Of a stretch of DNA of 24,035 nucleotides, positions 1 through 7,117 are shown in pieces (the first letter of the stretch is position 1; each line of letters opens with the position of its first letter). Origin of the DNA: Burkholderiales bacterium (GTDB taxonomy: Bacteria; Pseudomonadota; Gammaproteobacteria; Burkholderiales; JAEUOS01); contig CANGUJ010000014.1 in NCBI GenBank assembly GCA_947456845.1, forward strand, positions 1 to 24,035, written 5' to 3'. The position numbers and the translations under genes were made by a program. The notes under the pieces are model-generated. The model worked only from the letters and a program-made list of their open reading frames with translations. It searched no databases and had not been told where the DNA came from.

Positions 1-14
1 ATATCCGGGAAATC

Positions 15-776
15 ATGTCAGTGGAAATCAGCCTCGAGGGCAAGGTCGCGTTGGTCACCGGCGCTTCATCCGGCCTGGGCGCGCGCTTCGCCAAAATCCT
101 GGCCGACGCCGGCGCCACCGTTGCGCTGGGCGCGCGCCGGCTGGAGCGCCTCAAGGAACTGCGTGCCGAGATCGATTCTGAAGGCGGCGAGGCGCACGTC
201 TATTCGCTCGACGTGACCAGCGTGGCCAGCATCCGCGCCTGCGTGGCGCAGGTGGAGGCCGACCTGACGAAAATCGACATCTTGGTCAACAATTCCGGGG
301 TGTCTGCACAGGGCCGCGCGCTTGAGGTGTCCGAACCGGACTACGACTACGTGATGGGGACCAACGCCAAGGGGGCCTTTTTCATGGCCCAGCAGGTGGC
401 CCAGGTGATGGCGCGCAGGCAGACGCCCGGCCGCATCATCAATATCGCCTCGGTGGCGGGCATGAGGATCGTACCGCAGCTTTCGGTCTACAGCATGTCC
501 AAGGCCGCAGTGATCCACATGACCCGGGCCATGGCGGTGGAGTGGGGGCGTTACGGCATCAACGTCAACGCGATCTGCCCCGGCTACATCGAGACCGAGA
601 TCAATTCGGCCTACTTCGCCACCGAGGGCGGGCAAAAGCTGATCAGCACGCTGCCGCGCCGACGGGTCGGGAAGCCCGAAGATCTGGACGGCCTGCTCCT
701 GCTGCTGGCCTCCGACGGGTCGTCCTTCATCAATGGCGCGGCAATCGCCGCCGATGACGGGATGGCGGCGGGCTGA
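15..776 (+). CDS. SDR family NAD(P)-dependent oxidoreductase
   Basis: This is a 253-residue classical short-chain dehydrogenase/reductase, the usual length for the family, predicted to be cytosolic. The cofactor-binding TGASSGLG motif is at residues 15-22, NNSG at 92-95, the structural Asn at about 117, catalytic Ser at 146, and the YxxxK pair at Tyr159 and Lys163. Basic residues after the second strand (ARR, about 40-42) favour NADP(H) over NAD(H); this is inference. The start lies behind a weak GGGA-like site close to the window edge, so a slightly earlier start cannot be excluded. It is followed by a 321-base intergenic region and is probably the last gene of an operon lying to the left. 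The substrate (a hydroxyacyl-CoA or another secondary alcohol) cannot be read from the sequence. Confidence 0.9.
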   Translation: MSVEISLEGKVALVTGASSGLGARFAKILADAGATVALGARRLERLKELRAEIDSEGGEAHVYSLDVTSVASIRACVAQVEADLTKIDILVNNSGVSAQGRALEVSEPDYDYVMGTNAKGAFFMAQQVAQVMARRQTPGRIINIASVAGMRIVPQLSVYSMSKAAVIHMTRAMAVEWGRYGINVNAICPGYIETEINSAYFATEGGQKLISTLPRRRVGKPEDLDGLLLLLASDGSSFINGAAIAADDGMAAG

Positions 777-928
777 TTCCCGGCCGCCGCTCCGGTCCGG
801 CGTATAGCGCCGGCCTCCCCCGCGACCGCCGGGTCGCCCCCCGGCGTGCGCCGGGTGATTTAAGTCATTGATTCCTCGCCGGGAAGGCGCGGCCGGCGCG
901 CCGCTGGCCGGATTCGGCGTCATTCTGC

Positions 929-952
929 GGGCGATCCGCCCCCCCTTTTTTT
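929..952 (+). terminator. Possible rho-independent terminator after the SDR gene
   Basis: A 5-bp GC stem (GGGCG at 929-933 with CGCCC at 937-941, loop ATC) is followed by four C and then seven T (946-952). The stem is short and separated from the T-run by C residues, so this is a weak candidate. It lies between the SDR gene and the next promoter, where a terminator is expected. Confidence 0.4.
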
Positions 953-987
953 GGCTGCTGTCAAGGGCGTGAATGCAATTTAATCGA

Positions 988-1015
988 TTGTTTTTTAGGC
1001 GAAAATGCTTATAAT
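988..1015 (+). promoter_or_regulatory. Sigma70-like promoter for the thioesterase/AACS/CoA-transferase genes
   Basis: TTGTTT (988-993) and a perfect TATAAT (1010-1015) are separated by 16 bp inside the only AT-rich stretch of the region. The predicted transcript would start near 1022, about 75 bases before the thioesterase start. The palindrome AATCGATT (982-989) overlaps the -35 edge and could be a repressor site; that part is speculation. Confidence 0.6.
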
Positions 1016-1097
1016 TTCGGGTTTTGCCGCTTGAAATCAGGCGGTAGATGCGAGCGGCACCCAAGGCCAGTCTGGCAGGTGTCGAAAATGAACTGCG

Positions 1098-1571
1098 ATG
1101 CCGGATACGATTCCCATCCCGCTGTCCCGGCCCGAGGGCTTTCAGCTGGTGCACACCGAGGTGATGCCGATACGCTGGGGTGACATGGACGCGATGCTGC
1201 ACGTGAACAACACCGTGTACTTCCGTTACATGGAGCAGGCGCGCATCAGTTGGATCGACTCGTGGGGCGTGGGCCATACGGCGGAACAGTCCGAAGGCCC
1301 GGTGAGCGCGACCGCCGGGTGTCGCTTCAAGCGGCCGCGCAAGTATCCGGGCTCGGTGGAAGTACGGGTGTTCGCGGGCAGGGTCGGGCGTTCCAGCGTG
1401 CCTACCTATTATGAAATGCGCCGCGCCGACGACCCGCAAACCGTTTACGCCACGGGCGAGGCATTGTTCGTCTGGATCAGCAACGAAACCGGCCGGCCGG
1501 TTTCGTTTCCGGGGCCGGTGAGAGAGCGGCTCTGGGGCAATCAGGGGTCAGCCGCACATGCGACATGGTGA
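1098..1571 (+). CDS. Acyl-CoA thioesterase, 4HBT/YbgC-type hotdog fold
   Basis: The 157-residue protein belongs to the hotdog thioesterase superfamily, which hydrolyses acyl-CoA thioesters to free acid and CoA in the cytosol. The N-terminal signature RWGDMDAMLHVNN (about 26-38) followed by YFRYMEQAR is the 4HBT/YbgC hallmark. Asp31 is in the position of the catalytic Asp, and the usual Gly before HVNN is Leu here. It is the first gene after the promoter at 988-1015 and lies about 10 bases before the acetoacetyl-CoA synthetase start, so the two are probably co-transcribed. The ribosome-binding site is weak. The acyl substrate is unknown; a role in keeping free CoA available during CoA-ester metabolism is plausible. 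Confidence 0.85.
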   Translation: MPDTIPIPLSRPEGFQLVHTEVMPIRWGDMDAMLHVNNTVYFRYMEQARISWIDSWGVGHTAEQSEGPVSATAGCRFKRPRKYPGSVEVRVFAGRVGRSSVPTYYEMRRADDPQTVYATGEALFVWISNETGRPVSFPGPVRERLWGNQGSAAHATW

Positions 1572-1581
1572 GCCGTACAGA

Positions 1582-3600
1582 ATGACGATCGATAATAATC
1601 AGATAATGTGGGAGCCCAGCCAGGCGGCGCTGGAGAAGGCGAATCTCACGCACTTCGCGCGCGCGGCGATCAAGCGCTGGAAACTCAAGCTCAATACCTA
1701 CCCCGAGTTCTACAGATGGTCTTCCGACCATCCGGAGCAGTTCTGGATGTCGGTATGGGAGCAACTCGGCGTGATCGGCATGCCGGCCGAGCCGCGCAAG
1801 GGCGTACGTGCGCCGCTGGGCCTGAAGGCGGGCGCCATGGTCGATGGCGACAAGTTTCCGGGCACCCGGTGGTTCCCCGGCATGCGCATGAATTTTGCGC
1901 AAAACTTGCTGCGCAAGCATGACAGCTCCGAAGCCATGATTTTCTGGGGCGAGGACAAGGTCAAGCGCAAGGTGACCTGGGCGGAGCTCAACAATCAGGT
2001 GTCGCGCTGCGCCCAGGGACTCAAGGCCGCCGGGGTGCGCCAGGGCGACCGCGTCGCCGCCATCATGCCCAACATGCCGGAAGCGGTGATTGCGATGATC
2101 GCCACCGCCAGCATCGGCGCGATCTGGACCTCCTGCTCGCCGGATTTCGGCATCCAGGGCGTACTCGACCGTTTCGGTCAGGTCGAGCCCAAGGTTCTAT
2201 TCGCTCCCGACGGCTACCACTACAACGGCAAGACAGTCGACATGCTCGACAAGGTCTCCGAAATCGTCACCCGTCTGCCTTCGGTGCGCGAGGCAGTGGT
2301 CGTGCCCTATATGTCGGCGTCGCCCAACGTCGACGGCGTGCCGCGCGCGCTCACCTGGCCCGAGTTCACCGCACCCTACAAGGCGGGTCCGGTCGAGTAC
2401 AACATGTTGCCTTTCGAGCAGCCGCTCCTGATCCTGTACTCCTCGGGCACCACCGGCGTGCCCAAGTGCATCGTGCACAGCGCGGGCGGCATCCTGCTCA
2501 AGCACCTGGCCGAACACCAGCTGCACTGCGACGTACGGCCCGGCGACCGGCTGTTCTACTCCACCAACTGCGGCTGGATGATGTGGAACTGGCTGGTCAC
2601 CGGCCTCGCGTCCGGGGCAACGCTCATCCTCTACGACGGCTCGCCCTTCCTGCGGCGCGGCGGCATCCTCTGGGACATGGCCCAGTCCGAAAAGGTCAGC
2701 CATTTCGGCACCTCGGCCAAGTACCTGGATGCGCTGGCCAAAATCCGTTTTCGCCCGCGCGACACGCATGAGCTGAACCGTCTGCGCGCGGTGTTTTCGA
2801 CCGGCTCCCCGCTGGCGCCCGAGTCTTTCGACTTCGTCTACCAGGCCATCAAGCAGGACGTGATGCTGGGGTCAATCTCCGGCGGCACCGACATCTGCGG
2901 CTGTTTCGTGCTTGGCAACCCGGTGCTGCCGGTCCGGCGCGGCGAGTGCACCGGCAACGCGCTGGGCATGGACATCCAGGTGTACGACGACCGCGGGCGC
3001 CCTTTGCCTCCCGGCAAGAAGGGGGAACTGGTGTGCGCCAAGCCTTTCCCCTCGGTGCCGATCGGTTTCTGGAACGACGACGACGGGTCCAAGTTTCGCG
3101 CGGCGTATTTCGACAAGTTCCCGGGCGTATGGCATCACGGCGACTATGTCGAGCGCACGCCTGCGGGCGGGCTCGTCATTTACGGCCGCTCCGACGCAGT
3201 GCTGAACCCGGGCGGTGTGCGCATCGGCACCGGCGAGATCTACCGCCATGTCGAGGCGCTCGACGAGGTTACCGAATCCCTGGTGATCGCCCAGGACTGG
3301 CCGCCCGGCAAGCGCGGCGACGTGCGCATCGTCCTGTTCGTGCGCCTGCGCGACGGCCTCGAGCTGGATCCGCCGTTGATCGAAAAGATCAAGCAGCATA
3401 TCCGCACCCACACCACGGCCCAGCACGCGCCGGCGAAAGTCATACAGGTGAGCGACATTCCGCGCACCCGCAGCGGCAAGCTGGTGGAACTGGCGGTGCG
3501 CGACGTGGTCCATAACTTGCCGGTCAAGAACATCGAGGCGCTTGCCAATCCGGAAGCGCTGGAGCAGTTCCGCAACATGCCGGAACTGCGGGCGGCCTGA
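1582..3600 (+). CDS. aacS: Acetoacetyl-CoA synthetase
   Basis: This is an adenylate-forming enzyme of the acetoacetate-CoA ligase family (acetoacetate + ATP + CoA to acetoacetyl-CoA + AMP + PPi), 672 residues from the chosen start. The P-loop-like AMP-binding motif LYSSGTTGVPK begins near residue 285, the GGTDICGCF substrate-pocket/A5-like region near 434, and the catalytic C-terminal lysine in RTRSGK is at about 633. The N-terminal WEPS...LTHFAR segment is typical of AACS rather than acetyl-CoA synthetase. An in-frame ATG at 1558 would add eight residues and overlap the thioesterase gene; I prefer 1582, which leaves a short gap and a partial GGTGAG site. Genes for the 3-oxoacid CoA-transferase follow, giving two routes to acetoacetyl-CoA in one cluster. 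Confidence 0.93.
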   Translation: MTIDNNQIMWEPSQAALEKANLTHFARAAIKRWKLKLNTYPEFYRWSSDHPEQFWMSVWEQLGVIGMPAEPRKGVRAPLGLKAGAMVDGDKFPGTRWFPGMRMNFAQNLLRKHDSSEAMIFWGEDKVKRKVTWAELNNQVSRCAQGLKAAGVRQGDRVAAIMPNMPEAVIAMIATASIGAIWTSCSPDFGIQGVLDRFGQVEPKVLFAPDGYHYNGKTVDMLDKVSEIVTRLPSVREAVVVPYMSASPNVDGVPRALTWPEFTAPYKAGPVEYNMLPFEQPLLILYSSGTTGVPKCIVHSAGGILLKHLAEHQLHCDVRPGDRLFYSTNCGWMMWNWLVTGLASGATLILYDGSPFLRRGGILWDMAQSEKVSHFGTSAKYLDALAKIRFRPRDTHELNRLRAVFSTGSPLAPESFDFVYQAIKQDVMLGSISGGTDICGCFVLGNPVLPVRRGECTGNALGMDIQVYDDRGRPLPPGKKGELVCAKPFPSVPIGFWNDDDGSKFRAAYFDKFPGVWHHGDYVERTPAGGLVIYGRSDAVLNPGGVRIGTGEIYRHVEALDEVTESLVIAQDWPPGKRGDVRIVLFVRLRDGLELDPPLIEKIKQHIRTHTTAQHAPAKVIQVSDIPRTRSGKLVELAVRDVVHNLPVKNIEALANPEALEQFRNMPELRAA

Positions 3601-3670
3601 ACACCGGCGCTGGGGCTGACCCGGCGAGCGGCTTCTTCAACCCTAGCGGAACATTACGCGGGAATCGACC

Positions 3671-4369
3671 ATGAACAAGGTATACGGCAGCGCCAGGGCG
3701 GCGCTGGAAGGCGTGCTCCAGGACGGGCACATGATCGGGGTGGGCGGTTTCGGCCTGTGCGGCATCCCCGAGGCGCTGATCGCCGCGGTGCGGGACCTGG
3801 GCGTCAGGAACCTCACGGCCATCTCGAACAACGCCGGGGTCGACGGATTCGGCCTCGGCATCCTCCTGGCGACGCGGCAGGTGAAGAAGATGATCGCCTC
3901 CTACGTGGGTGAGAACAAGGAGTTTGAGCGCCAGTATCTGGCCGGCGAACTCGAACTCGAATTCACCCCGCAGGGCACCCTGGCGGAGAAGCTGCGCGCC
4001 GGCGGATCCGGCATTCCGGCCTTCTTCACCCGCACCGGCGTGGGCACGCTGATCGCCCAGGGCAAGGAAGAGCGCGAATTCGATGGCCAACGCTACCTGA
4101 TGGAGCGCTCGCTGGTGCCGGACGTCTCGCTGGTCAAGGCATGGAAGGCCGACAAATCCGGGAACCTGATCTATCGCAAGACCGCGCGCAACTTCAACCC
4201 AAATGTCGCGATGGCCGGCAAGGTGACCGTGGCCGAGGTCGAGCAGCTCGTCGAGACCGGCGAACTCGATCCCGACAACATCCACACGCCGGGCATTTTC
4301 GTTCACCGCATCGTCGTCAACGCAAATCCGGAAAAGCGCATCGAACAGCGCACCGTCCGCACGAAGTAG
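3671..4369 (+). CDS. scoA: Succinyl-CoA:3-oxoacid CoA-transferase subunit A
   Basis: This is the alpha subunit of the family I CoA-transferase that moves CoA from succinyl-CoA to acetoacetate, 232 residues, which is the normal length. The GVGGFGLCGIPE segment (about 24-35) and the SNNAGVDGFGLG and SYVGENKEFERQYLAGELE blocks are strongly ScoA/SCOT-like. They distinguish it from 3-oxoadipate transferases (PcaI). A GGGA site lies 7-10 bases upstream. Subunit B follows after 11 bases. The products would feed acetoacetyl-CoA to thiolase and the TCA cycle, or act in reverse. Confidence 0.94.
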   Translation: MNKVYGSARAALEGVLQDGHMIGVGGFGLCGIPEALIAAVRDLGVRNLTAISNNAGVDGFGLGILLATRQVKKMIASYVGENKEFERQYLAGELELEFTPQGTLAEKLRAGGSGIPAFFTRTGVGTLIAQGKEEREFDGQRYLMERSLVPDVSLVKAWKADKSGNLIYRKTARNFNPNVAMAGKVTVAEVEQLVETGELDPDNIHTPGIFVHRIVVNANPEKRIEQRTVRTK

Positions 4370-4380
4370 GAGATCACACC

Positions 4381-5010
4381 ATGGCTTGGAATCGTGACGA
4401 AATGGCCGCCCGCGCCGGGCGCGAACTGCAGGACGGCTTCTACGTGAACCTCGGCATCGGGCTGCCGACCCTGGTCGCCAACCATGTGCCGGCCGGCATG
4501 GAGGTGTGGCTCCAGTCGGAGAACGGCCTGCTCGGCATCGGCCCGTTTCCCACCGAGGACGAGATTGACCCCGACATGATCAATGCCGGCAAGCAGACCG
4601 TGACCACGCTGCCGGGCTCGTCGATCTTTTCCTCGGCGGATTCCTTTGCGATGATTCGCGGCGGCAAGATCAATCTTGCCATCCTGGGCGCCATGCAGGT
4701 TTCGGAAAAGGGGGATCTGGCCAACTGGATGATTCCCGGCAAGATGGTCAAGGGAATGGGCGGCGCGATGGATCTGGTGGCGGGGGTCGGACGCGTGATC
4801 GTTCTCATGGAACATGTGGCCAAGGGCGACGCGCACAAGATCCTCAAGGCCTGCGACCTGCCCCTTACCGGCGTGGGCGTGGTCAACCGCATCATCACCG
4901 ACCTGTGCGTGCTCGACGTCACGCCGCAGGGCCTGAAGCTGGTCGAACTGGCGCCCGGCGTCGGCATCGACGAAGTGCGCGCCAAGACCGGAGCGCCGGT
5001 ACTGGCGTGA
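4381..5010 (+). CDS. scoB: Succinyl-CoA:3-oxoacid CoA-transferase subunit B
   Basis: The beta subunit (209 residues) carries the catalytic glutamate in the SENGLLG motif near residue 49, which forms the glutamyl-CoA thioester in family I CoA-transferases. The GIGLPTLVANHVP and GAMQVSEKGDLANWMIPGK blocks are characteristic. The start at 4381 is fixed by a good AGGAG site (about 4368-4372) just before it and by the family's usual MAW(N/T)RDEMA N-terminus. The reading frame is open further upstream, but that would overlap scoA without family support. It is the last gene of the rightward group and is followed by an intrinsic terminator. Confidence 0.95.
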   Translation: MAWNRDEMAARAGRELQDGFYVNLGIGLPTLVANHVPAGMEVWLQSENGLLGIGPFPTEDEIDPDMINAGKQTVTTLPGSSIFSSADSFAMIRGGKINLAILGAMQVSEKGDLANWMIPGKMVKGMGGAMDLVAGVGRVIVLMEHVAKGDAHKILKACDLPLTGVGVVNRIITDLCVLDVTPQGLKLVELAPGVGIDEVRAKTGAPVLA

Positions 5011-5026
5011 TCCCCTGCGCGCCATG

Positions 5027-5054
5027 AAAAAACCGCGCTTGGGCGCGGTTTTTT
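5027..5054. terminator. Bidirectional intrinsic terminator between scoB and the cupin gene
   Basis: A perfect 12-bp inverted repeat, AAAAAACCGCGC (5027-5038) and GCGCGGTTTTTT (5043-5054), has a TTGG loop. The GC core is flanked by A-run and T-run, so it can terminate transcripts from both directions. It lies 17 bases after the scoB stop and 33 bases beyond the stop of the convergent cupin gene. Confidence 0.92.
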
Positions 5055-5087
5055 CTTGCCCGGCGGCGCCCTAGCGTCCGGCCTGCA

Positions 5088-5813
5088 TCAGCGTCCGGCC
5101 TTCTTCGCCGCGGGTTTGCCGGCAGCAGGCTTTTTTGCCGCCGGCTTGCGCGCCGCCGTTTTCCCGGCCGCGGTTTTTTTCGCAGCCGCCTTTCCCGCCG
5201 CGGGCGTTTTCGCCGCCGGCTTGGCTGCCGCCTTGCCGGCCCGCTTTCCGGCCGCGGCCTGGCGGCGCACCTTCGCAGCCAGGCCGAGCGGCTTGGCACC
5301 GATCAGGATAGCCGCGACGATGCAGGGCTCGGTGCCGCGCACGCTCCAGGAATGGTTGGTGCCGCGCTGGATCAGGATGTCGCCGGCCTTGAGAAGCGTC
5401 TCCTCGGTATCCATGATCGCGTAGATCTCGCCCTTGAGGACGATGATGTAGTCGACCGTAGCGGTGGTGTGCATCATCGGGTCGGCATTGGCATGGTCCT
5501 TGGCGTGGCCCGCCCCGATGGAGTCGAAGGCTTTTTTAGCGTCGACCTGGTCGCGCCATGCCGAATCCGGCGGAAACTCCACGATGCGCAGGATGCTGCC
5601 CTTGGTCGGTGGCTCCAGCTTAATCGGGCGGCGGGCGGCGTCCGCGGCGCCGGAATTGTCGGCCGGCGCATCGAGGGTTTCCCACAGATCGGTGAGCGCC
5701 AGCCCCGGCATCGAGACCATCTCCTTGACATTTGGAGCATGTCCGTCCAGGAGGAATTTTGACTTGCCATTCTTGTCGTGCCCGGTCACGACCCGTCGTA
5801 CTCTCCAAACCAT
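5088..5813 (-). CDS. Cupin-domain protein with histone-H1-like Lys/Ala/Pro tail
   Basis: The 241-residue protein has a single cupin barrel (about 70-175) and a very basic C-terminal tail (about 186-241) made of AAKPAAK/AAGKAAAKK-type repeats. The cupin core includes MHTTATVDYIIVLKGE (114-129) and AGDILIQRGTNHSW (143-156); His115, Asp121 and His154 are possible metal ligands, fewer than in a full HxH...E...H set. The tail resembles those of bacterial H1-like and PhaF/AlgP-type proteins that bind DNA or polyanions (family knowledge). The start at 5813 is fixed by a strong AAAGGAG site. The enzymatic or sensory role is unknown. The gene is divergent from the FAH-family gene and may share its regulation. 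Confidence 0.85.
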   Translation of the reverse strand: MVWRVRRVVTGHDKNGKSKFLLDGHAPNVKEMVSMPGLALTDLWETLDAPADNSGAADAARRPIKLEPPTKGSILRIVEFPPDSAWRDQVDAKKAFDSIGAGHAKDHANADPMMHTTATVDYIIVLKGEIYAIMDTEETLLKAGDILIQRGTNHSWSVRGTEPCIVAAILIGAKPLGLAAKVRRQAAAGKRAGKAAAKPAAKTPAAGKAAAKKTAAGKTAARKPAAKKPAAGKPAAKKAGR

Positions 5814-5843
5814 TTTTGTCTCCTTTTGAAGTTTGAACGCCGC

Positions 5844-5874
5844 TTGACACCAACGTCGGGGTTCATCGTAGTAT
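5844..5874 (+). promoter_or_regulatory. Candidate sigma70 promoter for the FAH-family/TRAP genes
   Basis: A perfect TTGACA (5844-5849) is followed after 19 bp by TAGTAT (5869-5874), which matches the -10 consensus at four of six positions. The spacing is longer than ideal. It sits in the 153-base divergent gap between the cupin gene and the FAH-family gene, roughly 90 bases before the latter's start. Confidence 0.45.
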
Positions 5875-5966
5875 TGATCGCGGGCCAAGGCAAGGTCGCG
5901 GCGTGGTTTGCGGCCCGTCATTGGCGACAGGAACACTCGCACCAAGGGAACCAAGGGAGCAGAGGC

Positions 5967-6959
5967 ATGAAACTGGTGACATTTTCAGCCGGACGCGCGG
6001 GTCCGCGCGCCGGCGCATTGGTCGACGGCGGACGCCGCGTGCTGGATTTGCAGGCCGCCCACCGCGCGCGTTACGGAAAAAGTGCGAAGTCGCTCGCCAG
6101 CGTGCTGGCGATGGCGGAGGCGGGCTTCGACAGCGTTGCTCTGGCTGAAACGCTTGCGCGCGGCGCGGCGCGCAGCCGTGCTGCCACGCACAAGTTGGCG
6201 GAGGTGCGACTGCATGCGCCCATTCCCGCGCCGCCGCAGATGCGCGATTTCCTGTGCTTCGAGCGCCACCTGACCCAGGCCTTCGACGCGGCCCGCAAGG
6301 TGCGCGCGGCCGGCGCGCCCGACCCCGCCGCGGCCATGCGCGAGATGGAGGCCAAGGGCATCCTGTCGATTCCGCAGGTCTGGTACGAGCGCCCGATCTT
6401 CTACCATCCAAACCGCCTCAACGTGGTGGGCACCGGGCATGACATCGAATGGCCTGCGTTTTCCGAGCGGCTCGATTTCGAACTGGAGTTCGGCTGCTTC
6501 ATCGGCAAGGCCGGCCGCGACATCCCGCGGGACCAGGCGCGTGCGCACATCTTCGGCTACACCATCTTCAACGACGTGTCGGCGCGCGATGAGCAGATGA
6601 AGGAAATGCCGGGACAACTCGGGCCCGGCAAGGGCAAGGATTTCGACACCGGCAACGTGCTCGGGCCGTGCCTGGTGACCGCCGATGAACTGAAGGACCC
6701 GTACAAGCTCAAGATGGAAGCGCGCGTCAACGGCGAGCGCTGGGGCGGCGGCAACAGTGGCGAGATGCACTGGAAGTTCGAAGATTGCATCGCCCATGCT
6801 GCGCGCTCGGAAACCATTGTGGCGGGCGAGTTTTTCGGTTCCGGCACGGTCGGTTCGGGCTGCGGTCTGGAGCAGATGCGCTTCTTGAAGCCCGGCGACG
6901 TGGTCGAACTCGAGGTCGAGGGGATCGGCATCCTGCGCAACCGCTTCGTGAAGTCCTGA
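5967..6959 (+). CDS. Fumarylacetoacetate hydrolase (FAH) family protein
   Basis: The 330-residue protein belongs to the FAH superfamily of Mg/Mn-dependent C-C hydrolases, decarboxylases and isomerases acting on beta- or acylpyruvate-type acids. The metal-binding set is visible as Glu172 and Glu174 (FELEFG) and Asp203 (FNDVSARDEQ), followed by GKGKDFDTGNVLGP (about 221-234). The C-terminal SGTVGSGCGLE and LKPGDVVELEVEGIG blocks are family hallmarks. An N-terminal segment of about 90 residues precedes the catalytic domain. The start at 5967 follows a GGGAGCAGAGGC site. Neighbouring TRAP and cyclase genes suggest a ring-cleavage or dicarboxylic-acid substrate. True fumarylacetoacetase activity, which would release acetoacetate for the scoAB/aacS genes, is possible but not proven. 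Confidence 0.85.
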   Translation: MKLVTFSAGRAGPRAGALVDGGRRVLDLQAAHRARYGKSAKSLASVLAMAEAGFDSVALAETLARGAARSRAATHKLAEVRLHAPIPAPPQMRDFLCFERHLTQAFDAARKVRAAGAPDPAAAMREMEAKGILSIPQVWYERPIFYHPNRLNVVGTGHDIEWPAFSERLDFELEFGCFIGKAGRDIPRDQARAHIFGYTIFNDVSARDEQMKEMPGQLGPGKGKDFDTGNVLGPCLVTADELKDPYKLKMEARVNGERWGGGNSGEMHWKFEDCIAHAARSETIVAGEFFGSGTVGSGCGLEQMRFLKPGDVVELEVEGIGILRNRFVKS

Positions 6960-7023
6960 CCGACCCTGGCCTACCCGGCTTGCCCAGGCAATCCCCCGCG
7001 AAGCGGGACGCGCCCCCGCAGAT

Positions 7024-7058
7024 GCGTGTTTGCGCCTAAACTTGCGACGCAAGCACGC
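7024..7058 (+). other. RNA stem-loop upstream of dctP
   Basis: GCGTGTTTGCG (7024-7034) and CGCAAGCACGC (7048-7058) can form an 11-bp RNA stem with one G-U pair and a 13-base loop. It lies in the 158-base gap between the FAH-family gene and dctP, about 60 bases before the dctP start. It has no U-run, so it is more likely an mRNA-processing or stabilising element, or a DNA operator, than a terminator. Confidence 0.5.
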
Positions 7059-7117
7059 CGGTTGATTGAGTGTGCAGGACCGAGCCCGTCCGGCGTCCCT
7101 ACATGGAGGAGATCAAG

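Larger units (their letters stand above)
777..1097. other. Intergenic region: terminator-like left half, promoter in right half
   Basis: No credible gene is seen in this 321-base stretch. The left part is very GC-rich with several short inverted repeats. It ends in a GC hairpin followed by a run of seven T. The right part (about 960-1020) is markedly AT-rich and holds a sigma70-like promoter. The two elements are listed separately. Confidence 0.7.

Noticed and set aside
66..1439. Long open frame on the - strand (457 codons)
   Set aside because: It lies opposite two recognisable genes and the intergenic region, is rich in His/Arg/Gly as expected for a high-GC shadow frame, and shows no domain pattern.
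1558..1581. Earlier start for acetoacetyl-CoA synthetase
   Set aside because: It would overlap the thioesterase gene and add eight residues (MRHGEPYR) that do not look like the family N-terminus; not impossible.
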